A stretch of 64,000 nucleotides of DNA. Source: Pantoea sp. alder81. GTDB taxonomy: Bacteria; Pseudomonadota; Gammaproteobacteria; Enterobacterales; Enterobacteriaceae. Of this stretch, positions 28,626 through 38,919 are shown in pieces. How positions within the stretch are numbered: position 1 is the stretch's first letter; each line of letters begins with the position of its first letter. The stretch covers positions 62,001 through 126,000 of the forward strand of contig NZ_JAIUDA010000001.1 in the NCBI RefSeq assembly GCF_020179835.1, read 5' to 3'. Under the pieces are notes generated by a model that did not search any database, was not told the origin of the DNA, and saw nothing but the letters and a program-made list of their open reading frames with translations. Position numbers and translations under genes: made by a program.

Positions 28626-29551
28626 ACATTTTACGCGCCGGATTGATGACCTCGATTCAGGATCAGGGCCGCACTGGCTGGCGGCAATATGGCATTAGCG
28701 TCAGCGGCGCTCTCGATCAACCCTCAATGCGCACCGCCAATATGCTGGTGGGCAATCCGGAAGAGAGCGCGGTGCTTGAAATTGTGCTCGGCCAGTTCAG
28801 AGCGGAATTCAAGCGTGATGGCTGGTTTGCGCTGACCGGAGCAGGCTGTAATGCCGATCTGGATGGCAAACCGGTGTGGACTGGCTGGCGTCTCCCAGTG
28901 AAAAAAGGCCAGGTATTGTCACTGGCGATGCCGGTGCGCGGCATGCGTAGCTATCTGGCAGTGAATGGTGGTTTCGCCATTGACGAGATGCTCGGTTCGC
29001 ACAGCACCGATCTTAAAGCGGCTTTTGGTGGTTTCCAGGGCCGTAAACTGCAGGATGGCGATCAGCTGCCGTTGGGCAAGCCCTCGTGTAACTTCAAAGG
29101 CAAAGCGGGTGTACGTCAGCTGTTGTGGGGCAACCGCATTCGCGCCTTACCGGGCCCGGAGTACAACGAGTTCACGCGTGAAGCCCAGGAAGGTTTCTGG
29201 CGCAGCCCGTGGAAGCTCAGCCCACAGAGCAACCGTATGGGTTACCGCATGCAGGGGCGTCAACTGCAGCGTAAAGCCACGCGTGATTTATTGTCACACG
29301 GGTTAGTGCCCGGCGTGGTGCAGGTGCCGCCTAACGGCCAACCGATTGTGCTGATGGCCGATGCGCAAACTACGGGCGGTTATCCGCGTATCGCCTGTGT
29401 TATTGAAGCTGACCTGTATCAACTGGCGCAGATTCGCCTCGGTGAACCGATTCACTTTATCCATTGCACACTGGAAGAAGCACTGCTGGCGAAACAACAT
29501 CAGCAACGCTCCTCCGACCAAATAGCCTGGGGGCTTGCACATGAAGATTGA
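28619..29551 (+). CDS. pxpC: 5-oxoprolinase subunit PxpC
   Basis: 310 residues, carboxyltransferase-like subunit of the KipA/allophanate-hydrolase C-domain family ([26 protein letters not shown] near the start, [15 protein letters not shown] near residue 245). It overlaps pxpB by 7 and pxpA by 11 bases, so the three subunits are translated together. Confidence 0.95.
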   Translation: MLNILRAGLMTSIQDQGRTGWRQYGISVSGALDQPSMRTANMLVGNPEESAVLEIVLGQFRAEFKRDGWFALTGAGCNADLDGKPVWTGWRLPVKKGQVLSLAMPVRGMRSYLAVNGGFAIDEMLGSHSTDLKAAFGGFQGRKLQDGDQLPLGKPSCNFKGKAGVRQLLWGNRIRALPGPEYNEFTREAQEGFWRSPWKLSPQSNRMGYRMQGRQLQRKATRDLLSHGLVPGVVQVPPNGQPIVLMADAQTTGGYPRIACVIEADLYQLAQIRLGEPIHFIHCTLEEALLAKQHQQRSSDQIAWGLAHED

Positions 29552-30278
29552 TCTTAATGCTGACCTGGGCGAAGGCAGCGCCAGCGATCAGGAACTGCTG
29601 ACGCTGGTGAGTTCGGCCAATATCGCCTGTGGTTTTCACGCTGGCGATGCGCAGACCATGCTGCAATCGGTGCGCTGGGCCAAAGCCTCTGGTGTGGCGA
29701 TTGGTGCTCATCCCAGCTTCCCGGATCGCGAAAACTTTGGTCGCACCGCCATGCAGCTGCCGCCGGAAACGGTGTATGCGCAGATGATCTATCAGATTGG
29801 TGCGCTGAAGAGCATCGCTGAAAGTGAAGGTGAGCGATTAGTGCATGTGAAGCCACACGGTATGCTCTACAACCAGGCTGCAGCGGATGCAACGCTCGCC
29901 GACGCTATTGCCCGCGCGGTGAAAGCGGTGGATCCCGCATTGATTCTGGTCGGCCTGGCGGGAAGTGCTTCTATCAAGGCGGCTGCGCATCATGGCTTAC
30001 GCACGCGAGAAGAGGTGTTCGCCGACCGTGGCTATCTGGCAACCGGTGCACTGGTGCCGCGCAGCCAGCCAGGCGCAATGATTGACGAAGCCGATCAGGC
30101 GCTGGCGCAAACCCTCACCATGGTGCAGCAACGTCAGGTGCAAAGTATCAGCGGTGAATGGGTGCCGGTGAATGCTGAAACGGTATGTCTGCATGGCGAT
30201 GGCGTTCACGCGCTGCAATTCGCGCGTACACTGCGTGCGGCCTTTGCCACTCAGCACATTACCGTGACCAGCGCATAA
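29541..30278 (+). CDS. pxpA: 5-oxoprolinase subunit PxpA (LamB/YcsF family)
   Basis: 245 residues with the family signatures [46 protein letters not shown] and EVFADRGY. Start at 29541, two codons inside the open frame, because it matches E. coli. A hairpin with T-tail follows, but the next genes continue in the same direction and sense. Confidence 0.95.
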   Translation: MKIDLNADLGEGSASDQELLTLVSSANIACGFHAGDAQTMLQSVRWAKASGVAIGAHPSFPDRENFGRTAMQLPPETVYAQMIYQIGALKSIAESEGERLVHVKPHGMLYNQAAADATLADAIARAVKAVDPALILVGLAGSASIKAAAHHGLRTREEVFADRGYLATGALVPRSQPGAMIDEADQALAQTLTMVQQRQVQSISGEWVPVNAETVCLHGDGVHALQFARTLRAAFATQHITVTSA

Positions 30279-30291
30279 CAAATAACAACTC

Positions 30292-30316
30292 GCCCGATCT
30301 CTATCGGGCTTTTTAT
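30292..30316 (+). terminator. Hairpin with T-tail between pxpA and the DUF969 gene
   Basis: Perfect stem GCCCGAT/ATCGGGC, CTCT loop, TTTTTATTT. It would reduce read-through, so the downstream genes may be expressed at a lower level or from another promoter. Confidence 0.8.
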
Positions 30317-30335
30317 TTCTGATGAGGGGAAAAAC

Positions 30336-31064
30336 ATGGATAACGTGGTCAATCTCTGGCCGTTACTCGGCATTGCCGCCATCGTTCTGGGATTCGTGTT
30401 GCGCTTTAACCCAGTGCTGGTGGTGATTGTCGCCGGTTTTGTCACCGGCCTGGCCGCACATATGCCGCTGGCCGATATTCTTGAGAAGCTTGGTTCCGGT
30501 TTCCTGAATACCCGTAACCTGCCGCTGATTTTGCTGCTGCCGCTGGCCGTTATCGGTTTGCTGGAGCGTCATGGCTTGAAAGAGCGTGCACAAAACTGGA
30601 TCGCGCAGATCAAAACCGCGACGGCGGGACGTCTACTGATCGTCTACCTGTTCGTGCGCGAAATCACCGCCGCGCTGGGATTAACCAGTCTCGGTGGTCA
30701 TCCGCAGATGGTGCGTCCTCTGTTGGCTCCGATGGCGGAAGGCGCCACTGAAAACCGCTATGGTGAAGTGCCTGATGAAGTGCGCCATCGCCTGCGCGCC
30801 ATGTCGGCAGCTACCGATAACGTTGGCCTGTTCTTTGGTGAAGATATCTTTGTCGCCTTTGGTGCCATCATCTTCATGCATAACTTTATGCAGGAGTCGG
30901 CGGGCATCAGCACCGAGCCATTGCATATCGCCTTGTGGGGCATTCCTACCGCGCTCTGTGCCTTCCTGATCCATTCAGCGCGTCTGGTGCGTCTTGACCG
31001 CCAGCTGGCACGTGAACTGGGTGCCATCAATCAGCAGGCGCTGAACGCCAAAGGAGGGAAGTAA
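30336..31064 (+). CDS. DUF969 membrane protein, candidate 5-oxoproline transporter subunit
   Basis: 242 residues with five to seven hydrophobic segments (residues 7-45, 60-78, 95-115, 165-185 and 195-215 roughly). It always occurs next to a DUF979 protein in the genomes I know; here the two genes share one base (TAATG). The location between pxpBCA and pcp suggests it moves 5-oxoproline or a related compound across the inner membrane. That is inference from gene context. An alternative is a regulatory membrane pair. Confidence 0.85.
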   Translation: MDNVVNLWPLLGIAAIVLGFVLRFNPVLVVIVAGFVTGLAAHMPLADILEKLGSGFLNTRNLPLILLLPLAVIGLLERHGLKERAQNWIAQIKTATAGRLLIVYLFVREITAALGLTSLGGHPQMVRPLLAPMAEGATENRYGEVPDEVRHRLRAMSAATDNVGLFFGEDIFVAFGAIIFMHNFMQESAGISTEPLHIALWGIPTALCAFLIHSARLVRLDRQLARELGAINQQALNAKGGK

Positions 31065-32080
31065 TGTTCCAGCAACAATATCTGATGTGGCTGGCAGGGG
31101 TGATCCTGCTCGTCGTGGCGGTGCTTTCCTGGCGTGATGCGGCTAATCCAAGACGCTTTACCACTGGTTTATTCTGGGCCCTGTATGGCCTGATGTTCCT
31201 GATTGGTGATGGCGCCTATCAACTGATGGGGCAGTGGGCAGGCGATGCCGCTGCTGGTAAACGCATGCTGCACATTGGCGTGGGCGTTGCCGTGGTGTTG
31301 ATGGCGTTGATTGCCGGGTTCGGCGGCGTGCGTCTCGGCAGCTATCATCAGCGCAGCGATCAGCAGAAGCGCGAAAGTGCGCAGCGTCTGCGCAATAAGC
31401 TGTTTTTGCCTGCGCTGGCGATTCCGGTGGTGACGGTGATCGGCGTGCTGGCGTTTAACAACATCCCGGGTTTGCAGGATGCGGTGTTTGGTCCCGGCAA
31501 CCATTCCACTTTAGTGACGCTGTTCTCGATGATGGTTGGTTGCGTGCTTGGCTGGATCATCGCGCTGCAAATCACCCATGAAAAACCTCTGCAGTCGATG
31601 CAGGAGACCCGTCGCTTGCTGGATGCGGTGGGTTGGGCATTTATTCTGCCGCAGATTCTCGCCACTCTGGGTTTGCTGTTCACCAGTGCGGGCGTTGGCA
31701 CGGCCATCTCCCATCTGACCGAGCAATATCTGGCGGTGGATAATCGTCTGATCGCTGTCGCGGTGTATGCGATTGGCATGGCACTGTTGACCATGGTGAT
31801 GGGCAATGCGTTTGCCGCCTTCCCGATTGTCACAGCCGGCATTGGTATTCCTATCCTGGTGCTGCAACACGGCGGCAACCCGGCGGTGATGGCGGCGATT
31901 GGTATGTTCTCTGGTTATTGCGGCACTCTGATGACGCCAATGGCGGCGAACTTCAATATCGTGCCCGCGCGGTTACTGGAGTTACCGGACCGAAACGGCG
32001 TGATCAAGGCTCAGGTGCCAACCGGTGTGCTACTGTTATTGGTCAATGTCTTCCTGCTCTACTTCCTGATGTTCTTGTGA
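31064..32080 (+). CDS. DUF979 membrane protein, candidate transporter partner
   Basis: 338 residues with about nine hydrophobic segments and two re-entrant-looking Gly/Pro stretches ([20 protein letters not shown] and [22 protein letters not shown]), which resemble substrate-pore motifs of secondary carriers. Start codon shared with the DUF969 stop. pcp follows after 7 bases. Transport of pyroglutamate is inferred from position. Confidence 0.85.
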   Translation: MFQQQYLMWLAGVILLVVAVLSWRDAANPRRFTTGLFWALYGLMFLIGDGAYQLMGQWAGDAAAGKRMLHIGVGVAVVLMALIAGFGGVRLGSYHQRSDQQKRESAQRLRNKLFLPALAIPVVTVIGVLAFNNIPGLQDAVFGPGNHSTLVTLFSMMVGCVLGWIIALQITHEKPLQSMQETRRLLDAVGWAFILPQILATLGLLFTSAGVGTAISHLTEQYLAVDNRLIAVAVYAIGMALLTMVMGNAFAAFPIVTAGIGIPILVLQHGGNPAVMAAIGMFSGYCGTLMTPMAANFNIVPARLLELPDRNGVIKAQVPTGVLLLLVNVFLLYFLMFL

Positions 32081-32087
32081 GGTCGCA

Positions 32088-32735
32088 ATGAAAACGGTGT
32101 TGATGACGGCGTTTGAGCCCTTTGGTGGTGAAACCATTAACCCTTCGTGGGAAGCGGTACGCAGTTTTGACGGCAAAGAGATTGCCGGAGCCCGCATTGT
32201 GGTGCGTCAGCTGCCGGTGGTGTTTGCCACCTGCGGCAAAGTGCTAACGCAAGCGCTGGAAGAGATTCAGCCTGATCGCGTGTTGTGTGTGGGCCAGGCC
32301 GGTGGGCGCGTTGATATCACCGTCGAACGTGTGGCGATTAACGTGGATGATGCGCGTATCCCGGACAACGATCAACAGCAGCCCATCGATCAGCCGATTG
32401 TGGCGGGTGGCCCCGATGCGTACTTCTCCACTCTACCGATCAAGGCAATGGTTGCAGCACTGCGTGAAGTCGGCGTACCGGCATCGGTATCGCAAACGGC
32501 GGGCACCTTCACCTGCAATAACGTGATGTACAGCCTGCTGCACTGGCTGAAAACGACTAACAGTCCGGCGCGGGGAGGATTTATCCATATTCCTTATATG
32601 CCGGAACAGGCGGTAAACCACCCAGGCGTGGCGAGTATGGCGACGGCTAGCGTGATTCTGGCGCTGGACACCTCACTGCAGGTGATTTTAAGCACTGACA
32701 CTGACATTCGCGTGGTTGGTGGCGCAACGCATTAA
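32088..32735 (+). CDS. pcp: Pyrrolidone-carboxylate peptidase
   Basis: Removes N-terminal pyroglutamate from peptides, giving free 5-oxoproline. The 215-residue C15 peptidase has the triad regions around Glu ([12 protein letters not shown]), Cys in [15 protein letters not shown] and His in [13 protein letters not shown]. Its place directly after the transporter pair makes a full route: peptide to 5-oxoproline (Pcp) to glutamate (PxpABC). Confidence 0.95.
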   Translation: MKTVLMTAFEPFGGETINPSWEAVRSFDGKEIAGARIVVRQLPVVFATCGKVLTQALEEIQPDRVLCVGQAGGRVDITVERVAINVDDARIPDNDQQQPIDQPIVAGGPDAYFSTLPIKAMVAALREVGVPASVSQTAGTFTCNNVMYSLLHWLKTTNSPARGGFIHIPYMPEQAVNHPGVASMATASVILALDTSLQVILSTDTDIRVVGGATH

Positions 32736-32746
32736 CAGGAGAAGGT

Positions 32747-33535
32747 ATGCCTGAAGGACCGGAGATCCGCCGCGCAGCGGATCAACTGGCAACCGCGATG
32801 GAAGGCAAGCCGCTCACTGATGTGTGGTTTGCCTTTCCTGAACTGAAAACCTACGAACCGTCATTAATGGGTGAAACCATTACGGCATTTGAAACGCGTG
32901 GCAAAGCACTGCTGACGCACTTCTCCAATGGTTTAATCCTCTACAGCCATAACCAACTGTACGGCGTGTGGCGGGTGGTGCCGACGGGTACTGAACCCAA
33001 CACATCGCGTCAGTTGCGCGTGCGGCTGGCCAATGCCGATAAAACCATTCTGCTGTACAGCGCCTCAGATATTGAACTGCTCAATGCGGATACCGTTGGC
33101 GCACATCCCTTTCTACAGCGCGTGGGACCCGATGTGCTTGATGCCACATTAACGGTGGCAGAGGTGCGCGAACGACTGTTATCGCCCCGTTTTCGGCGTC
33201 GGCAGTTTAGCGGATTGTTGCTGGATCAGGCGTTTCTGGCGGGATTGGGTAACTATCTGCGCGTGGAGATTCTATGGCATGCCGGATTGCTGGCGTCGCA
33301 TCGGGCGCAGGATCTCAGCGAGGACCAGCTCAACGCCTTAAGTGAGGCGATGCTGGCGGTGCCACGTTTGTCGTATCAGATGCGCGGTAGTATGAAAAAG
33401 TATCACGAAGAGGCGGCGTTTCGTTTCGAGGTGTTTCATCGGCAGGGCAAAAAGTGTCGGCGATGCGGTGAAGTGATCGAGAAGGGCGTGTTGTCATCAC
33501 GGCCGTTTTACTGGTGTCCGGGATGCCAGAAATGA
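32747..33535 (+). CDS. nei: Endonuclease VIII (Nei)
   Basis: A base-excision glycosylase/lyase for oxidised pyrimidines. 262 residues: catalytic Pro2/Glu3 ([10 protein letters not shown]), the H2TH region [25 protein letters not shown], and a C-terminal zinc finger with [11 protein letters not shown] and FYWCPGCQK. 11 bases after pcp, so the last gene of the run. Confidence 0.96.
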   Translation: MPEGPEIRRAADQLATAMEGKPLTDVWFAFPELKTYEPSLMGETITAFETRGKALLTHFSNGLILYSHNQLYGVWRVVPTGTEPNTSRQLRVRLANADKTILLYSASDIELLNADTVGAHPFLQRVGPDVLDATLTVAEVRERLLSPRFRRRQFSGLLLDQAFLAGLGNYLRVEILWHAGLLASHRAQDLSEDQLNALSEAMLAVPRLSYQMRGSMKKYHEEAAFRFEVFHRQGKKCRRCGEVIEKGVLSSRPFYWCPGCQK

Positions 33536-33537
33536 GA

Positions 33538-33571
33538 AGGGCGGGATAACCCGCCCTGCATTTTTATTTTT
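33538..33571. terminator. Bidirectional terminator between nei and gltA
   Basis: Perfect stem AGGGCGGG/CCCGCCCT with an ATAA loop; T-rich tail on the + strand and its end overlaps the gltA stop. Confidence 0.85.
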
Positions 33572-34847
33572 TCAGCGCCGAAGTGAATGGACGCTCGGTG
33601 TAACCGGTGTACAGCTGACGCGGACGCGCAATCTTCATGCCTTCGTCGTGCATCTCTTTCCAGTGTGCAATCCAGCCCACGGTACGCGCCATCGCGAAGA
33701 TCACGGTAAACATGGAAGAAGGAATGCCCATCGCTTTCAGAATAATGCCAGAGTAGAAATCGACGTTTGGATACAGTTTACGCTCGATGAAGTACGGGTC
33801 GTTCAGTGCGATGTGTTCCAGCTCCATCGCCACTTCCAGCAGATCATCTTTCATACCCAGTTCGTTCAGCACTTCGTGGCAGGTATCGCGCATCACGGTG
33901 GCACGTGGATCGTAGTTTTTGTAAACGCGGTGACCGAAGCCCATCAGACGGAACGAATCGTTCTTATCTTTAGCACGTTTAACAAACTCTGGAATGTGCT
34001 CAACGGTGCTGATCTCTTCCAGCATACGCAGGGTCGCTTCGTTGGCGCCGCCGTGTGCCGGTCCCCACAGAGAAGCGATACCGGCTGCGATACAAGCAAA
34101 CGGGTTAGCACCAGAAGAGCCGGCGGTACGCACGGTAGAAGTCGAAGCGTTCTGTTCATGGTCAGCGTGCAGAATCAGAATACGATCCATCGCGCGTTCC
34201 AGCACCGGGTTCACTTTGTACTCTTCGCACGGCGTGGCGAACATCATATGCAGGAAGTTACCCGCATAAGAGAGGTCATTGCGCGGATAAACAAACGGCT
34301 GACCAATCGAATATTTGTAGCACATCGCCGCCATGGTCGGCATTTTCGACAGCAGGCGGAACGCAGCAATCTCGCGATGGCGCTCAATGTTAACGTCTAA
34401 TGAATCATGATAGAACGCGGCCAGCGCGCCCGTTACCCCACACATCACAGCCATTGGATGTGAATCGCGGCGGAAGCCGTGGAACAGTCGGGTGATTTGC
34501 TCGTGGATCATGGTGTGGCGGGTAACGGTGGTGCGGAATTCTTCAAACTGCGCCTGGGTAGGGGCTTCACCATTCAGCAGGATGTAACACACTTCGAGAT
34601 AGTTGGAGTGGGTTGCCAGTTCAGAAATCGGGAAGCCGCGGTGTAACAGAATGCCTTCATCACCATCAATAAAAGTGATTTTAGATTCGCATGACGCAGT
34701 AGAGGTGAAACCGGGATCGAAAGTGAACAGGCCATGATTGCCAAGTGTACGGACATCAACAACGTCTTGTCCCAGCGTACCTTGCATCACATCCAGTTCA
34801 ACTGAAGCATTATCTTGTAGGGTTAGCGTCACTTTTTTATCTGTCAT
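33564..34847 (-). CDS. gltA: Citrate synthase (type II, NADH-sensitive family)
   Basis: Condenses acetyl-CoA and oxaloacetate, the entry of the TCA cycle. 427 residues with the active-site stretches [39 protein letters not shown] and [11 protein letters not shown]. Divergent from sdhCDAB with a long common control region, as in E. coli. Confidence 0.97.
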   Translation of the reverse strand: MTDKKVTLTLQDNASVELDVMQGTLGQDVVDVRTLGNHGLFTFDPGFTSTASCESKITFIDGDEGILLHRGFPISELATHSNYLEVCYILLNGEAPTQAQFEEFRTTVTRHTMIHEQITRLFHGFRRDSHPMAVMCGVTGALAAFYHDSLDVNIERHREIAAFRLLSKMPTMAAMCYKYSIGQPFVYPRNDLSYAGNFLHMMFATPCEEYKVNPVLERAMDRILILHADHEQNASTSTVRTAGSSGANPFACIAAGIASLWGPAHGGANEATLRMLEEISTVEHIPEFVKRAKDKNDSFRLMGFGHRVYKNYDPRATVMRDTCHEVLNELGMKDDLLEVAMELEHIALNDPYFIERKLYPNVDFYSGIILKAMGIPSSMFTVIFAMARTVGWIAHWKEMHDEGMKIARPRQLYTGYTERPFTSALKK

Positions 34848-35482
34848 TTTTCGTCTCCATAGCGCCTTAGTAGGTAAGGATCTTAGACACCAGAATAGCC
34901 TTCATGTTGTGTAAAACCACAATCTTCACAGTATCACTCTGCGGTAACGTTTGTCGTGCAGGGTTACAGAGCTAAAGATGCGTTAGGGCCAGTCGGTGGC
35001 GTTCGGGCATGACATGCTGAACAGCGCGGATGTTAAAGATCCTGTCACGACATAACTTCTTGGTAACCAATAACCTGATGCTTTGTGTTGCTCGTAATGG
35101 CAATGTTACATAACTTGAGCTTAGGGGAAAGTGTATCCCCATAACTTTTGTGCATCATAGGGCTTTAATGCGTTTGTTTGTAACTGAAATGTTGATCTAT
35201 TGTCAAATCAGATAATTAAAAATGTATGAATTGTGAAATTCGTGAGTCGGATCACTGTTCAGCCTAAATGTGACCAAAGAGATTGTAGGGGAATTGTAAT
35301 CAGAATGTGATCCTCCTATACTGCCGCCAGGTCTCCGGAATACCCTGACACCAGGAGCCACCCAGCGTTTTTTCGCTTCATTTAACACTGGATGTTGCTT
35401 TTTTGGTGGCGGTTGCAGTCTGAACACGCGCTGTGCTCTGATGCGACTCAGGTCCGGAGGAAGCAAAATAAAAAAGAGCTGT
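34848..35482. promoter_or_regulatory. gltA/sdhC divergent control region
   Basis: 635 bases without a gene. It contains the sdh promoter at 35294, several ArcA-like AT-rich GTTA/TAATTA stretches (for example 35210-35225, near ATAATTAAAAATG) and CRP-like half-sites (TGTGA at about 35230 and 35269). In E. coli this region is bound by ArcA and CRP. I cannot place the gltA start site with confidence. An untranslated leader of about 150 bases precedes sdhC. Confidence 0.5.
35294..35322 (+). promoter_or_regulatory. sdhCDAB-sucABCD promoter
   Basis: -35 TTGTAA, 17-base spacer, -10 TATACT. It is followed by a leader of about 150 bases before sdhC. Confidence 0.7.
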
Positions 35483-35872
35483 GTGGGCAAAACCGTGAAA
35501 AAACAAAGACCTGTTAACTTGGATCTCTCGACGATCCGGTTTCCCGTTACTGCAATATCGTCCATTCTCCACCGCGTCTCCGGCGTGATCACCTTTGTCG
35601 CTCTCGGAATACTGCTCTGGTTACTGGGTCTCTCTCTCTCTTCTCCTGAAGGCTTCCAGCAAGCGGCTTCCATCATGGACAGCTTCTTCGCCAAATTCAT
35701 CATGTGGGGCATCCTGACTGCGCTGGCGTATCACGTCGTGGGCGGTATTCGTCATATGTTGGCTGATTTTGGCTTTATGGAAGAAACCCTGCAGGTGGGA
35801 ACCCGTTCCGCGCAAGCGGCTTTTGGTATCACTGTCGTGCTCTCAATTTTGGCTGGAGTCCTCGTATGGTAA
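35483..35872 (+). CDS. sdhC: Succinate dehydrogenase cytochrome b556 subunit SdhC (GTG start)
   Basis: Membrane anchor that binds haem b and ubiquinone. With the GTG at 35483 (after AAGAG) it has 129 residues, as in E. coli, with haem ligand H84 in [10 protein letters not shown], the quinone-site SILHRVSG near residue 31 and three membrane spans. An alternative GTG lies at 35495, and the open frame extends 14 codons further upstream. Overlaps sdhD by 7 bases. Confidence 0.93.
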   Translation: MGKTVKKQRPVNLDLSTIRFPVTAISSILHRVSGVITFVALGILLWLLGLSLSSPEGFQQAASIMDSFFAKFIMWGILTALAYHVVGGIRHMLADFGFMEETLQVGTRSAQAAFGITVVLSILAGVLVW

Positions 35873-36213
35873 GCAATGCTTCTGCATTAGGACGCAACGG
35901 TATTCATGACTGGCTGTTACTGCGTGCTGCTGCAATCTTAATGACGCTGTACATCATCTACCTCCTCGGTTTCGTGGTGATGACCGGCACCCTGACCTAT
36001 GACGCCTGGCACGGCTTCTTCGCCTCTGCCTTCACTAAAGTGTTTACGATACTGACGCTGTTCTCGATTCTGATCCACGGCTGGATTGGCATGTGGCAGG
36101 TCCTGACCGACTACGTTAAACCGGTAGCAACCCGCTTGCTGCTGCAGTTTGTGATTGTGGTCGCGCTGTTGTCGTATGCCGTTTATGGAATCGTTGTTGT
36201 GTGGGGTGTGTAA
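35866..36213 (+). CDS. sdhD: Succinate dehydrogenase anchor subunit SdhD
   Basis: 115 residues, three membrane spans, haem ligand H71 ([19 protein letters not shown]). Overlaps sdhC by 7 bases, and sdhA begins on the next base after its stop. Confidence 0.96.
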   Translation: MVSNASALGRNGIHDWLLLRAAAILMTLYIIYLLGFVVMTGTLTYDAWHGFFASAFTKVFTILTLFSILIHGWIGMWQVLTDYVKPVATRLLLQFVIVVALLSYAVYGIVVVWGV

Positions 36214-37980
36214 ATGAGTTTGCCAGTCAGAGAATTTGATGCCGTGGTGATCGGCGCGGGTGGCGCGGGAATGCGCGCGGCTCTGCAAATCTCCCAATCG
36301 GGCCAGACTTGTGCCCTGTTATCCAAAGTCTTCCCAACCCGTTCCCATACTGTATCGGCGCAGGGCGGTATCACCGTTGCGCTGGGTAATACCCATGAAG
36401 ATAACTGGGAATGGCATATGTACGATACCGTCAAAGGCTCCGACTATATCGGTGACCAGGACGCGATCGAATATATGTGTCACGTCGGTCCGGAAGCGAT
36501 TCTGGAACTGGAACACATGGGTCTGCCTTTCTCCCGTCTTGATGATGGCCGCGTGTATCAGCGTCCGTTTGGTGGTCAGTCGAAGAACTTCGGCGGTGAG
36601 CAGGCGGCGCGTACCGCTGCGGCTGCTGACCGTACTGGCCACGCTTTACTGCATACCCTGTATCAGCAGAACCTGAAAAACAAAACCACTATCTTCTCAG
36701 AATGGTATGCGCTGGATCTGGTGAAAAACGAAGACGGTGCGATTGTCGGCTGTACCGCCATCTGTATGGAAACCGGTGAAACCGTTTACTTCAAAGCGAA
36801 AGCGACCATTCTGGCAACCGGTGGTGCAGGCCGTATTTACCAGTCCACCACTAACGCACATATCAACACCGGTGACGGCGTTGGCATGGCGCTGCGTGCC
36901 GGTGTACCGGTGCAGGACATGGAAATGTGGCAGTTCCACCCAACCGGTATCGCCGGTGCGGGCGTGCTGGTAACCGAAGGTTGCCGCGGCGAAGGTGGCT
37001 ACCTGTTGAATAAACACGGCGAACGCTTTATGGAACGTTACGCGCCGAACGCCAAAGATCTGGCGGGTCGTGACGTGGTTGCGCGTTCCATGATGGTGGA
37101 AATTCGTGAAGGCCGTGGTTGTGATGGTCCATGGGGCCCACACATCAAGCTGAAACTCGACCATCTGGGTGCAGAAGTTTTGGAATCCCGCCTGCCGGGC
37201 ATCCTTGAACTGTCGCGTACTTTTGCCCACGTCGACCCGATTAAAGAACCGATTCCGGTTATCCCAACCTGCCATTACATGATGGGCGGCGTGCCGACCA
37301 AAGTGACTGGCCAGGCGCTGCGCGTGAATGAGCAGGGCGAAGACGAAGTGATTCCGGGCCTGTTCGCGGTGGGCGAGATCGCCTGCGTATCGGTGCACGG
37401 TGCCAACCGTCTTGGCGGTAACTCGTTGCTGGACCTGGTTGTCTTCGGTCGTGCGGCCGGTGTGCACCTGCTGGAGTGTCTGGAAGAGCAGGGTGAACTG
37501 CGTGAAGCCACGCAGGAAAACATCAATGAAGCCATGGCGCGCTTTAACCGCTGGGAAAACAACACCACGGGTGAAGATCCGGTTGAAATCCGTAAAGCGC
37601 TGCAACGCTGCATGCAAAATAACTTCTCGGTGTTCCGTGAAGGTGACGCGATGCGTGAAGGTCTGGAAGAGCTGAAAGTGATTCGTGAGCGCCTGAAGTC
37701 AGCGCGTCTTGATGACCGTTCGCCAGATTTCAACACTCAGCGTATCGAATGCCTTGAGCTGGATAACCTGATGGAAACCGCGTACGCCACAGCGGTTGCC
37801 GCCAACTTCCGTACCGAGAGCCGTGGCGCACACAGCCGCTTCGACTACCCGGAACGTGATGATGCTAACTGGCTGTGTCACAGCCTCTATGTTCCGCAAA
37901 CGGAAAGCATGACGCGCCGTGAGGTGAACATGCAACCGAAACTGCGTGCGGCCTTCCCGCCGAAAGCGCGTACCTACTAA
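36214..37980 (+). CDS. sdhA: Succinate dehydrogenase flavoprotein subunit SdhA
   Basis: 588 residues. Carries covalent FAD on H45 ([13 protein letters not shown]) and a dinucleotide fold GAGGAGM near residue 14; the catalytic region [21 protein letters not shown] and R in the RHPIKE-like loop are intact. Faces the cytosol and works with SdhB, SdhC and SdhD as complex II. Confidence 0.97.
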   Translation: MSLPVREFDAVVIGAGGAGMRAALQISQSGQTCALLSKVFPTRSHTVSAQGGITVALGNTHEDNWEWHMYDTVKGSDYIGDQDAIEYMCHVGPEAILELEHMGLPFSRLDDGRVYQRPFGGQSKNFGGEQAARTAAAADRTGHALLHTLYQQNLKNKTTIFSEWYALDLVKNEDGAIVGCTAICMETGETVYFKAKATILATGGAGRIYQSTTNAHINTGDGVGMALRAGVPVQDMEMWQFHPTGIAGAGVLVTEGCRGEGGYLLNKHGERFMERYAPNAKDLAGRDVVARSMMVEIREGRGCDGPWGPHIKLKLDHLGAEVLESRLPGILELSRTFAHVDPIKEPIPVIPTCHYMMGGVPTKVTGQALRVNEQGEDEVIPGLFAVGEIACVSVHGANRLGGNSLLDLVVFGRAAGVHLLECLEEQGELREATQENINEAMARFNRWENNTTGEDPVEIRKALQRCMQNNFSVFREGDAMREGLEELKVIRERLKSARLDDRSPDFNTQRIECLELDNLMETAYATAVAANFRTESRGAHSRFDYPERDDANWLCHSLYVPQTESMTRREVNMQPKLRAAFPPKARTY

Positions 37981-37994
37981 TTGCGGAGATCATC

Positions 37995-38711
37995 ATGAGA
38001 CTCGAATTTTCTATCTATCGTTACAACCCGGAAGTCGATGACAAACCGCGGATGCAGGAGTACACCCTGGAATCCGAAGATGGTCGCGACATGATGCTGC
38101 TGGACGCGCTGATCCGTTTGAAAGAGAAGGACCCTACGCTGGCCTTCCGTCGCTCATGCCGTGAAGGTGTGTGTGGTTCTGACGGCCTCAACATGAACGG
38201 TAAAAACGGTCTGGCCTGCATCACCCCGATCTCCGCGTTGGGTAATGGCACCAAGAAAATTGTTATCCGTCCACTGCCTGGTTTGCCGGTGATCCGCGAC
38301 CTTGTTGTTGATATGGGACAATTCTATGCTCAGTATGAGAAGATTAAGCCTTTCCTGTTGAATAATGGGGAAAATCCACCGGCGCGTGAGCATCTGCAGA
38401 TGCCTGAAGAACGTGAGCATCTGGATGGTTTGTACGAGTGTATTCTCTGTGCATGCTGCTCAACCTCGTGCCCATCGTTCTGGTGGAACCCGGACAAGTT
38501 CATCGGTCCGGCAGGTTTGTTAGCTGCTTACCGTTTCCTGATCGACAGCCGCGATACCGAAACCAATGCGCGTCTGGACAATCTGAACGATGCTTTCAGC
38601 GTATTCCGCTGTCACAGCATCATGAACTGTGTGAGCGTGTGCCCGAAAGGACTCAACCCGACGCGCGCTATCGGCCATATTAAGTCGATGCTGCTGCAAC
38701 GCGGGGCGTAA
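37995..38711 (+). CDS. sdhB: Succinate dehydrogenase iron-sulfur subunit SdhB
   Basis: 238 residues holding three clusters: [2Fe-2S] ligands in CREGVCGSDGLNMNG...C, then CILCACCSTSCPS and CHSIMNCVSVCPKG for [4Fe-4S] and [3Fe-4S]. Last sdh gene; a 208-base gap with two hairpins precedes sucA. Confidence 0.97.
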   Translation: MRLEFSIYRYNPEVDDKPRMQEYTLESEDGRDMMLLDALIRLKEKDPTLAFRRSCREGVCGSDGLNMNGKNGLACITPISALGNGTKKIVIRPLPGLPVIRDLVVDMGQFYAQYEKIKPFLLNNGENPPAREHLQMPEEREHLDGLYECILCACCSTSCPSFWWNPDKFIGPAGLLAAYRFLIDSRDTETNARLDNLNDAFSVFRCHSIMNCVSVCPKGLNPTRAIGHIKSMLLQRGA

Positions 38712-38728
38712 CACTCTGAAGTCACTGT

Positions 38729-38748
38729 CCGGGAACTGAGGTTCCCGG
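38729..38748 (+). promoter_or_regulatory. sdhB-sucA intergenic hairpin 1
   Basis: Perfect stem CCGGGAAC/GTTCCCGG with a TGAG loop, 18 bases after sdhB; no T-tail. It is likely a processing or stabilising element. Confidence 0.55.
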
Positions 38749-38765
38749 CAGTTTACGGAAGCCTC

Positions 38766-38793
38766 TATAAGCGCGGTACTGACCACGCTTATA
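38766..38793 (+). promoter_or_regulatory. sdhB-sucA intergenic hairpin 2
   Basis: Stem TATAAGCG/CGCTTATA continues as GGT/ACC around an ACTG loop with one mismatch; no T-tail. Confidence 0.5.
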
Positions 38794-38919
38794 AAGGTTC
38801 CCTTACGGGCCAGGCGCCGGTTGCGCACAGGTTCGTATCGCTGAACTCACTACGGCAAGCCGCGAAAGCGGCAACAAATGAAACCTCATAAAAAGCAGAT
38901 TAATGCTTAAGGGATCACA

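Noticed and set aside
34848-35482. Reading frames on either strand in the gltA-sdhC gap, one overlapping sdhC
   Set aside because: The gap is the conserved control region; frames have no ribosome binding site and their sequences look random.
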